Of a stretch of 64,000 nucleotides of DNA, positions 37,101 through 48,534 are shown piece after piece. The stretch is from Callipepla californica brunnescens. Its lineage: Eukaryota; Chordata; Aves; Galliformes; Odontophoridae. Positions within the stretch are counted from its first letter, which is position 1; every line of letters starts with the position of its first letter. The notes beneath the pieces are model-generated. The model was not told the origin of the DNA, searched no databases, and saw nothing but the letters and a program-made list of their open reading frames with translations. The DNA is taken from NCBI GenBank assembly GCA_023055505.1, contig JALIRH010000096.1:161501-225500 (forward strand), read 5' to 3'. The position numbers were made by a program, and so were the translations under genes.

Positions 37101-39215
37101 GGGTTAGGATTAGGGTTAGGGTTAGGGTTAGGATTAGGGTTAGGGTTAAGGTTAGAGTTAGGGTTAGGGTTAGGGTTAGGGTTAGGGTTAGGGTTAGGGT
37201 TAGGGTTAGGTAAGGGTTAGGGTTAGGGTAAGAATTAGGATAGGGATTGTGATACAGTTAAGGTAAGGGTTAGGAATTAGGGTTAGGGTTAGGGTTAGTG
37301 TTAGGTTAGGGCTAGGGTTAGGGTTAGGGTTAGGGTTAGGGTTAATGTAGTTTAGGGCTAGGGTTAGGGTTAGGGTTAGGATAGGGTTAATGTAGGGTTA
37401 GGGTTAGTGCTAGGAATCAATTTGGAGGAAGGAAAAGGTATAGGAATTGGTTCATTGTTAGCGTTAGTCTTCAGGGTTAGGGTTCGGATTTAGCACTATG
37501 TTTCAGGTTCCTTTTAGGTTTAGTGATAAGGATTAGGGGTACGTTTAGGTATTGTACAATGCTAAGTGTTAGCTTCTGGGTGGCGGTTGGGGTTAGATTA
37601 AGGGTGAGGGTTAGGGTTAGGACTAGATTTAGGATTAGGTTTAGGAATAGGTTTTCTTTGATTGTTAGGGTGAGAGAAAGGTTAGGCCTTGGGTTTGTTT
37701 TTGGAATAGTTTTGGGTTTCAGAATAGGAATTGGGTTAGTATTTGGAATCTGATTGCTTTAGTATTAGTGTTAGGGTGGGGGTTAGAAGTTAGGTGAGCG
37801 TTGTGGTAATCTAATGCTTTGTGTTAGGCTTAGGGTTGGGCTTGAGGTTGGTGTTAGGGTCAGCTTTAGTTTGAAGGTAGATTTAGAGTTTAAATTGTGG
37901 TCATGCTTGGGATTAGTTTTAGAGTTAGGGTAAGATTTAGGTTTCCTTTCAGTGTTAGGCTGTGAGAATTGTAGGCTTTGTGTTTTTGGGTTTGTGTTGG
38001 GTTTAGGAATTGGAATAGTGTTTGGGATAGTATTAGCGTTAAGGCTGGGGTTAGAGTTAGGTGATGGCTGTGGTAATCTAATGCTCTGTGTTAGGTTTAG
38101 GGTTGGGCTTCCATCTGGGGTTGGTTTTAAGGTCCCATTTAGATTTCAGGAAGAATTGGAGTTAAATTGAGGTAACGGTTAGGATTAGATTTAGGGTTCT
38201 GATAAGGGTTAGGTTAGGGTTAGGGTTTGGTTCCAAGTTGTTTTTAGGGTTAGGGTTAACGTTAGGTTTCAGGATAGGGTTAGGAATATAGCTAGGTGTT
38301 TGTTAGGTAAGGTTTAGTCCTGGGGTTTCAGTTCGGGTTAGGTGAAGCGTTAGTTTTACAGTTAGAAGACATGTTAGGGTTAGGGTTAGGTTTTGGTGTA
38401 GATTTAGGTTTAGGGTAAGGGTTAGGGATGTAGATGAAGGTTTAGTGGAAGGGGTAGGGTTCTCTTTAGTTTTAGGACCAGGGAAGGGTCCTAAAAGGGC
38501 CTTGGCTAAGGGTGAGTTTTAGTATTTGATTTAGCGTTGCGTTCAGATCTAGGTTAGTTTGAGTGTCAGGCTGAGAGAAGGGGTAGGCCTTGGGTTTGGT
38601 TCTGGCTTAGTGTTAGGTTTAGGAATAGGAATAGTTTTGGTGTTTGGATTGGGTTTGGGGTTAGTAGTAGGGATTGGATTGGGGTTAGTGTTAGGTGAGA
38701 TCTGCGGTAATCTGATGCTTTCTTTGAGGCTTGAGGTTTGAGCTTAAACGTGGTGTTGGTTTTAGGGTAGGATTTAGGGCTAGGGTTTGGTTGAGGGTAG
38801 CATTAGGTTTAGGTTTAGGGGAAGGGTTTTGGTTAGGGTAGAGGTTAGAATTCTGGTTTGGGTTAGGAATAGGGTTCTGGACAAGGTAAGGATTTAGTCC
38901 TAGGTTTCCAGTTAGGGTAAGGTGAAGTGCTGGTGTTCTAGTTAGGAGAAGAGTTAGGTTGAGGTTTCGGGTTAGGTTTTTTTGTCGATTTAGGTTTTAG
39001 GTAAGGGGTAGATTTTAGACAACATGAGCTTTCTGGTCAGAGTAGGGTTAGGCCTTAGAATATGGATAAGATTAGGATAAATGTAGGGTTAGTTTCGGGT
39101 TTAGGTTAGTTTGAGTGTTAGGCTGAGAGAAGGGGAGGGCCTTGGGTTTGGGTTTGGTTTAGGGTTAAGATAAGGTTTAGGAATAGGAGTAGGTTTGGGG
39201 TTTGGATTGGGTTTG
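34108..39215. repeat. Macrosatellite copy 5 (5,108 bp)
   Basis: The protease fragment is at 34108-34294 and the strand switch at 35783-35788. It carries the internal tandem duplication (starts near 36355 and 36662, about 307 bp) shared with copy 3. At 39216 the sequence continues as GGGTTAGC where the other copies jump to the protease fragment, so this is the native right edge of the amplified segment. Confidence 0.92.
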
Positions 39216-39660
39216 GGGTTAGCTTTAGGGCTAGGTTTTGGTTTTGGTTTCGAGTTAGGTGAGGGTTGTGGTAATTTGATGCTTTGTTCAAGTTTTAGGG
39301 TTGGGCTTCAATTTGGGTTTTGGATTAGGATCAGAGTTAGGGATAGCTTGAAGGTAGAGTTAGGATTCGGGTAATAGCTACACTGATTCTTATGGAGACG
39401 ATTTGGGTCAAGGGTAAGTATTAGGCTTAGCTTTAGATTTAGAGTTAGCTTTAGGTTTAGGATTAGAGTTGTGGTTTTGGTTGGGACTAGTGTTAGTGCT
39501 AGGTTTGAGGTTAGGGTTAGGGTTAGGTTTAGCATTTCAAGTAAGGCTTAGGGTTCTGGTTAGGTTGAGTTTGAGGGTTAGGTTGTGAGTTAGGGCAAAG
39601 ATTGTGGATAGGTTAAAGGTTGGAGCTTGGATTAGGTTTCGGGTTAGCAATAGTCTTAGG
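39216..39660 (+). repeat. G-rich telomere-like flank, unamplified
   Basis: Degenerate TTAGGG-derived sequence continues past the array end, including another copy of the GTGGTAATYTGATGCTTTG tag at 39267. It ends abruptly near 39655 where satellite monomers begin. No gene is seen. Confidence 0.85.
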
Positions 39661-42600
39661 TGTCATTTCTCCTCTAGACAAATCAGGTGTGATTCCACTG
39701 CTTCGAAATGTTCAGCAAGAAACCGTATAATCAGAGCACCGCAAAAGCCCCCTTTACCAAGTAGAGCACACCAGCAGCGAGCTTTCTGTTCGAATGGCGA
39801 TGATCTGCGAATTCTGATTCTATGGCATCAATCGCGGCTCCTGCGGCTTTTGCCGCTGAAGAAAGACGAGCGTCATCAAGGTGCCGTGCAATGAATAGCG
39901 GCTTCAAGAATCAGCCGGCAGAGGTCCTAATCAAGCAAATCGCGGTTTCCATGTGAAAGTGACTCCGTTTCAAGAGTTGTAAGAGAATGCATGCTGGATC
40001 CCAAACTTAGTGGGAGGGAAAGATTTGATTCTCGTGTGTGATTCTACCGCTTCTAAATGTTCCTCATAAAACCTTGTCACCGGAGCTTCGTAATGGCTCC
40101 CTTTAAGAAGCAGAGCAAAGCGGCCGAGAGTTTGATGCTCGAACCGCACTTAGCCGCGGATTCCCATTCAATCGCATCAATCGCGGCTCCTGCTGCTTTT
40201 GCCGCTGAAGAAAGACGCCAGTCAGACGGCAGCAGTGCACTGAATCGCGGCTTTTCAAAAATCAGCCGGTAGCGGTCCTAATCCAGCAAATCGCGGTTTA
40301 CACGTGAAAGTGACTCGGTTTCTGGAGTTGTAAGAGAATGTGTGCTGGATCCCAGTGTCAATAGGAGGGAAAGTTTTGATTCTCGTTCTGCTCTGCTACT
40401 GAATGCAACGTAAGTCTGCATCATTCATTCATCTGCGAGCACGTTTTCATTCTTTTCTCCTACCAGTTTTGGTATCGTTTTTACTTCCACAATCTACCAC
40501 ATTCACTTCAATTTTCTTACAATAAACGTGGATCGTTCTCATTTTCTCTCAAAAAGGTATGTTTTTCAGAACTATGGAAGCAATGGAGAGGAGTTAAGTA
40601 CGAAAATTTAATTCTCCCAATGGTATGTGTGATTCTACAGCTTCTAAATGTTCCCCATAAAACCTTGTCACCAGAGCATCGGAATAGCCCCATTTAAGAA
40701 GCAGTGCAAAGCGGCCGAGAGTTTGATGCTCGAACCGCGCTTAGCCGCGGATTCCGATTCAATCGCATCAATCGCGGCTCCTGCTGCTTTTGCCGCTGAA
40801 GAAAGACGCCAGTCAGACAGCAGCAGTGCACTGAATCGCGGCTTTTCAATAATCAGCCGGTAGCGTTCCTACTCCAACAAATCGCGGTTTACACGTGAAA
40901 GTGACTCGGTTTAAGGAGTTGTAAGTGAATGGATGCCTGATCCCAGTGTTAGTGAGAGGGAAAGTTTTGATTCTCATTCTGCACTGCTACTGAATGCAAC
41001 GTATGCCTGCATCATTCATTCATCTACGAGCAAGTTTTCATTCTTTTCTCTGAGCAGTCTTGTTACCTTTTTTAGCACCTCTAGTCACACAAGTTTTTCT
41101 TGCCAAACAAACGGACAACTCAGATTGTCATTTGCAACGGTATGATATTCAGAGCTGAGGAAGTGAAATAGTAGCGTTAAGTACGTCAAGCTGTTTCTTC
41201 TACCAAATGTATGTTTGATTCCACCTTTTCGAAGTGCTCCCCAAAAACACTATCATCGGAGCGTTGCAAAAGCCTTCTTTAACAATCAGAGCAAACCGGC
41301 AGAGTGTTAATATTCGAACCGCTCAGAATCTCGGATTCCGCTCGAATCTCATCAATCGCGGCTACTGCTGCTCTTGCCGCTGAAGAAAGACGCCAGTCAG
41401 ACAGCAGCAGTGCACTGAATCGCGGCTTTTCAAAAATCAGCCGGTAGCATTCCTATTCCAACAATTCGCGGTTTACAAGTGAAAGTGACTCGGTTTCAGG
41501 AGTTGGAAGTGAATGTGTGCTGGATCCCAGTTTTAATGGGAAGGAAAGTTTAGATTCTCATTCTGCTCTGTTACTGAGTGCAACGTATGTCTGAATCGTT
41601 CATTCATCTGCGAGCATGTTTTCATTCTTTTCTCTGACCAGTGCTGTTATCCGTTTTACTTCCTTAATCTAACACATTCACTTCAATTTTCTTACAATAC
41701 CCGCGGATCTTTCTCATTCTCTCTCAAAAAGGTATGTTTTTCAGAACTATGGAAGCAATGGAGAGATTTTAAGTACGGAAAGCTGGTTACTCTCCCAAAG
41801 GCGTGTGTGATTCCACCGCTTCTAAGGGTTCCCCAGAAAACCTTGTCACCGGAGCATCGGAATAGCCCCCTTTAAGAAGCAGAGAAAAAGCGGCAGAGAA
41901 TTTGATGCTCGAACCGCGCTTAGCCGCGGATTCCGATTCAATCGCACCAATCGCGGCTTTTCAAAAATCAGCCGGTAGCGTTCTTATTCCAACAATTCGC
42001 GGTTTACACGTGAAAGTGACTCCGTTTAAGGAGTTGTAAGTGAATGGATGCTGGATCCCAGTGTTAGTGGGAGGGAAAGTTTTGATTCTCATTCTGCTCT
42101 ACTACTGAATGCAACGTACGTCTGCATCATTCATTCATCTACGAGCACGTTTTCAATCCTTTCTCTGACCAGTCTTGTTATTCCTTTTCCTACCTCTTTT
42201 TAATATCGTCACACAAGTTTTTATTGCCAAACAAACAATTCATTCCCTTTTTCTTTTGGAACGGTATGGTATTCAGAACTAAAAAGTCAAATAGTAGCGT
42301 TAAGTACGTTAAACTTTTTCTTCTACCAAATGTATGTTTGATTCCACCTCTTCTAAGTGTTCCCCAAAAACACTATCATCGGAGCGTTGCAAAAGCCTTC
42401 TTTAACAAGCAGAGCAAACCGGCAGAGTGTTAATATTCGAACCGCTCAGAACCTCGGATTCCGCTCGAATCTCATCAATCGCGGCTACTGCTGCTTTTGC
42501 CGCTGAAGAAAGACGCCAGTCAGACAGCAGCAGTGCACTGAATCGCGGCTTTTCAAAAATCAGCCGGTAGCGGTCCTATTCCAACAATTCGCGGTTTACA

Positions 42601-43804
42601 CGTGAAAGTGACTCGGTTTCAGGAGTTGGAAGAGAATGTGTGCTGGATCCCATTTTTAATAGGAGTGAAAGTTTTAATTCTTATTCTGCTCTGTTACTGA
42701 GTGCAACGTATGTCTGAATCGTTCAATCATCTGCGAGCACGTTTTCATTCTTTTCTCTGACCAGTGCTGTTATCCGTTTTACTTCCTCAATCTAACACAT
42801 TCACTTCAATTTTCTTACAATACCCGCGGATCTTTCTCATTCTCTCTCAAAAAGGGATGTTTTTCAGAACTATGGAAGCAATGGAGTTGCGTTAAGTACG
42901 GAAAGCTGGTTCCTCTCCCAAAGGCGTGTGTGATTCTACCGCTTCTAAGGGTTCCCCAGAAAACCTTGTCACCGGAGCATCGGAATAGCCCCCTTTAAGA
43001 AGCAGAGAAAAAGCGGCAGAGAGTTTGATGCTCGAACCGCACTTAGCCGCGGATTCCGATTCAATCGCATCAATCGCGGCTCCTGCTGCTATTGCCGCTG
43101 AAGAAAGACGCCAGTCAGCCGGTAAAAGTGCACTGAATCGCGGCTTCAGTAATCAGCCGGTAGCGGTTCTTCTCCAACAAATCGCGGTTTACACGTGAAA
43201 GTGACTCGGTTTCAGGAGTTTTATGTGTATGTATGCTGCATCCCAATGTTAGTGGGAGGGAAAGTTTTGATTCTCATTCTGCTCTACTACAGAATGCAAC
43301 GTACGTCTGCATCGTTCATTCATCTACGATCACGTTTTCATTCTTTTCTCTGAGCAGTCTTGTTATTCCTTTTCCTACCTCTAGTTAATATCGTCACACA
43401 AGTTTTTCTTGCCAAACAAACAATTCATTCCCTTTTTCTTTTGGAACGGTATGGTATTCAGAGCTAAAAAGTCAAATAGTAGCGTTAAGTACGTCAAGCT
43501 GTTTCTTCTATCAAATGTATATTTGATTCCACCTCTTCTAAGTGTTCCCCAAAAACACTGCCAGTGGAGATTTGCTAAAGCCACTTCAAACAAACATAGC
43601 AAACCGGCAGAGTGTTAATGTTCGAACCGCGAAGAACCGCGTCTCAGGCTCGAATCGCATCAATCGCGGCTACTGCTGCTTTTGCCGCTGAAGAAAGACG
43701 CCAGCCAGACAGCAGCAGTGCACTAAATCGCGGCTTTTCAAAAATCAGCCGGTAGCGGTCCTATTCCAACAAATCGCGTTTTACATGTGAAAGTGACTCG
43801 GTTT

Positions 43805-46800
43805 CTGGAGTTGGAAGTGAATGTATGCTGGATCCCATTGTTACTGGGAAGGAAAGTTTTGATTCTCATTCTGCTCTGCTACTGAATGCAACGTATGTCT
43901 GCATCGTTCATTCATCTGCGAGCACGTTTTCCTTCTTTTCTCTGACCAGTGCTGTTGTCCTTTTTACTTCCTCAATCTAACACATTCACTTCAATTTTCT
44001 TACAATACCCGCGGATCTTTCTCATTCTCTCTCAAAAAGGGATGTTTTTCAGAACTATGGAAGCAATGGAGAGGCGTTAAGTACGGAAAGCTGGTTCCTC
44101 TCCCAAAGGCATGTGTGATTCCACCGCTTCTAAATGTTCCCCAAAAAACCTTGTCACCGGAACATCGGAATAGCTCCCTTTAGAAGCAGAGAAAAAGCGG
44201 CCGAGAATTTGATGCTCGAACCGCGCTTAGCCGCGGATTCCGATTCAATCGCACCAGTCGCGGCTCCTGCTGCTTTTGCCGCTGAAGAAAGACGCCAGTC
44301 AGCCGGCTGCCGTGCACTGAATCGCGGCATCAATAATCAGCCGGTAGCGGTTCTTCTTTAACAATTCGCGGTTTACACGTGAAAGTGACTCCTTTTCAGG
44401 AGCTGTAAGTGTATGTATGCTGCATCCCAATTTTAGTGGGAGGGAAAGTTTTGATTCTCATTCTGCTCTACTACTGAATGCAACGTACGTGTGCAACATT
44501 CATTCATCTACGAGCACGTTTTCATTCTTTTCTCTGACCAGTCTTGTTATTCCTTTTCCTACCTCTTTTTAATATCGTCACACAAGTTTTTCTTGCCAAA
44601 CAAACAATTCATTCCCTTTTTCTCTTGAAACGGTATGGTATTCAGAGCTAAAAAGTCAAATAGAGCGTTAAGTACGTTAAACTTTTTCTTCTACCAAATG
44701 TATGTTTGATTCCACCTCTTCTAAGTGTTTCCCAAAAACACTATCATCGGAGCTTTGCAAAAGCCTTCTTTAACAAGCAGAGCAAACCGGCAGAATGTTA
44801 ATATTCGAACCGCTCAGAACCTCGGATTCCGCTCGAATCTCATCAATCGCGGCTACTGCTTCTTTTGCCGCTGAAGAAAGACGCCAGTCAGACGGCAGCA
44901 GTGCACTGAATCGCGGCTTTTCAAAAATCAGCCGGTAGCGGTTCTTCTCCAACAATTCGCGGTTTACACGTGAAAGTGACTCGGTTTCAGGAGTTGGAAG
45001 TGAATGTGTGCTGGATCCCAGTTTTAATAGGAGTGAAAGTTTTAATTCTTATTCTGCTCTGTTACTGTATGCAACGTACGTCTGAATCGTTCATTCATCT
45101 GCGAGCACGTTTTCATTCTTTTCTCTGACCAGTGCTGTTATCCTTTTTACTTCCTTAATCTAACACATTCACTTCAATTTTCTTACAATACCGGCGGATC
45201 TTTCTCATTCTCTCTCAAAAAGGTATGTTTTTCAGAACTATGAAAGCAATGGAGAGGCGTTAAGTACGGAAAGATAATTCCTCTCCCAAAGGCGAGTGTG
45301 ATTCCACCGCTTCTAAGGGTTCCACAGAAAACCTTGTCACCGGAGCATTGCAATAGCTCCCTTTAGAAGCAGAGAAAAAGCGGCAGAGAATTTGATGCTC
45401 GAACCGCGCTTAGCCGCGGATTCCGATTCAATCGCACCAGTCGCGGCTCCTGCTGCTTTTGCCGCTGAAGAAAGACGCTAGTCAGCCGGTAAAAGTGCAC
45501 GGAATCGCGGCTTCAGTAATCAGCCGGTAGCGGTTCTTCTCCAACAAATCGCGGTTTACACGTGAAAGTGACTCGGTTTCTGGAGCTGTATGTGTATGTA
45601 TGCTGCATCCCAATGTTAGTGGGAGGGAAAGTTTTAATTCTCATTCTGCTCTACTACTGAATGCAACGTATCTCTGCATCATTCATTCACCTACGAGCAC
45701 GTTTTCATTCTTTACTCTGACCAGTGTTGTTATTCTTTTTCGTACTTCTAGTTAATACATGGAAAAACTTTTTCTTGTCGAACACAAGTATCTTTCGATT
45801 CTCTTTTGCAAAAGTATGGTATTCAGAGATAAAGAAGCAAAAGAGAAACGTTTATTAAGGAAAGCTGTTTCCTCTACCAAATGGATGTGTGATTCCACCG
45901 CTTCTAAGGGTTCCCCAAAAACACTGTCATCTGAGCATTGCAAATGCTACCTTTTACAAACATAGCAAACCGGTAGCGAGCTAATGTTCGAACCGCGGAA
46001 AACCGTGAATCATGTTCGAATCGCATCAATCGCGGCTCCTGCTGCTTTTGCCGCTGAAGAAAGAAGCCAGTCAGTTGAAAGACGTGCACTGAATTGCGTC
46101 TTCAGTAATCAGCCGGTAGCGGTTCTATTCCAACAAATCGCGGTTGAAACCTGAAAGTGACTCCAATTCTGGTGTTGTAAGTGAATGGATGCTGGATCCC
46201 AGTGTCAGTGAGAGGGAAAGTTTTGATTCTCATTCTGCTCTACTACTGAATGCAACGTACGTCTGCATCATTCATTCATCTACGAGCACGTTTTCATTCC
46301 TTTCTCTGACCAGTCTTGTTATTCCTTTTCCTACCTCTAGTTAATATCGTCACACAAGTTTTTCTTGCCAAACAAACAATTCATTCCCTTTTTCTTTTGG
46401 AACGGTATGGTATTCTGAGCTAAAAAGTCAAATAGTAGCGTTAAGTACGTTAAACTTTTTCTTCTACCAAATGTATGTTTGATTCCACCTCTTCTAAGTG
46501 TTCCCCAAAAACACTATCATCGGAACTTTGCAAAAGCCTTCTTTAACAAGCAGAGCAAACCGGCAGCGTGTTAATATTCGAACCGCGAAGAACCTCGGAT
46601 TCCGCTCGAATCTCATCAATCGCGGCTACTGCTGCTTTTGCCGCTGAAGAAAGACGCCAGTCAGACGGCAGCAGTGCACTGAATCGCGGCTTTTCAAAAA
46701 TCAGCCGATAGCGGTTCTTCTCCAACAATTCGCGGTTTACACGTGAAAGTGACTCGGTTTCAGGAGTTGGAAGAGAATGTGTGCTGGATCCCAGTTTTAA

Positions 46801-48534
46801 TAGGAGTGAAAGTTTTAATTCTTATTCTGCTCTGTTACTGTATGCAACGTACGTCTGAATCGTTCATTCATCTGCGAGCACGTTTTCATTCTTTTCTCTG
46901 ACCAGTGCTGTTATCCTTTTTACTTCCTTAATCTAACACATTCATTTCAATTTTCTTACAATACCCGCGGATCTTTCTCATTCTCTCTCAAAAAGGGATG
47001 TTTTTCAGAACTATGAAAGCAATGGAGAGACGTTAAGTACGGAAAGCTGGTTCCTCTCCCAAAGGCGTGTGTGATTCCACCGCTTCTAAGGGTTCCCCAG
47101 AAAACCTTGTCACCGGAGCATCGGAATAGCCCCCTTTAGAAGCAGAGAAAAAGCGGCCGAGAGTTTGATGCTCGAACCGCGCTTAGCCGCGGATTCCGAT
47201 TCAATCGCACCAGTCGCGGCTCCTGCTGCTTTTGCCGCTGAAGAAAGACGCTAGTCAGCCGGTAAAAGTGCACGGAATCGCGGCTTCAGTAATCAGCCGG
47301 TAGCGGTTCTATTCCAACAAATCGCGGTTTACACGTGAAAGTGACTCGGTTTCAGGAGTTGTATGTGTATGTATGCTGCATCCCAATGTTAGTGGGAGGG
47401 AAGGTTTTAATTCTCATTCTGCTCTACTACTGAATGCAACCTATCTCTGCATCATTCATTCATCTACGAGCACGTTTTCATTCTTTACTCTGACCAGTGT
47501 TGTTATTCTTTTTCGTACTTCTAGTTAATACATGGAAAAACTTTTTCTTCTCGAACACAACTATCTTTCGATTCTCTTTTGCAAAAGTATGGTATTCAGA
47601 GATAAAGAAGCAAAAGAGAAAAGTTTATTACGGAAAGCTGTTTCTTCTACTAATTGCATTGTGTGATTGCACCGCTTCTATATGTTCCCCAAAAACACTG
47701 TCATCTGAGCATTGCAAATGCTACCTTTTACTAACATAGCAAACCGGTAGCGAGCTAATGTTCGAACCGCGGAAAACCGTGAATCATGTTCGAATCGCAT
47801 CAATCGCGGCTCCTGCTGCTTTTGCCGCTGAAGAAAGAAGCCAGTCAGTTGAAAGACGTGCACTGAATTGCGTCTTCAGTAATCAGCCGGTAGCGGTTCT
47901 ATTCCAACAAATCGCGGTTGAAACCTGAAAGTGACTCCAATTCTGGTGTTGTAAGTGAATGGATGCTGGATCCCAGTGTCAGTGAGAGGGAAAGTTTTGA
48001 TTCTCATTCTGCTCTACTACTGAATGCAACGTATGTCTGCATCATTCATTCATCTACGAGCACGTTTTCATTCCTTTCTCTGACCAGTCTTGTTATTCCT
48101 TTTCCTACCTCTAGTTAATATCGTCACACAAGTTTTTCTTGCCAAACAAACAATTCATTCCCTTTTTCTTTTGGAACGGTATGGTATTCTGAGCTAAAAA
48201 GTCAAATAGTAGCGTTAAGTACGTTAAACTTTTTCTTCTATCAAATGTATGTTTGATTCCACCTCTTCTAAGTGTTCCCCAAAAACACTGTCAGTGGAGC
48301 GTTGCAAAAGCCACTTTTAACAAACATAGCAAACCGGCAGCGTGTTAATGTTCGAACCGCGAAGAACCGCGTCTCAGGCTCGAATCGCATCAATCGCGGC
48401 TACTGCTGCTTTTGCCGCTGAAGAAAGACGCCAGTCAGGCGGCAGCAGTGCACTGAATCGCGGCTTTTCAAAAATCAGCCGGTAGCGGTCCTATTCCAAC
48501 AATTCGCGGTTTACACGTGAAAGTGACTCGGTTT
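43805..48534. repeat. Higher-order repeat copy 1 (eight monomers, 4,730 bp)
   Basis: Every position from about 43805 onward has a near-identical partner 4,730 bp downstream, while neighbouring monomers within the copy differ visibly. Eight monomers of ~591 bp make the unit. Only a handful of differences from copy 2 were noticed, for example near 44742, 45663, 46416, 46565 and 47308. Confidence 0.88.

Noticed and set aside
14793..39535. Recurring 60-116 codon open frames in each macrosatellite unit, on both strands
   Set aside because: They are low-complexity Arg-Val, Gly-Leu or Asn-Pro translations of TTAGGG/CCCTAA text. Their conservation follows from recent unit duplication.
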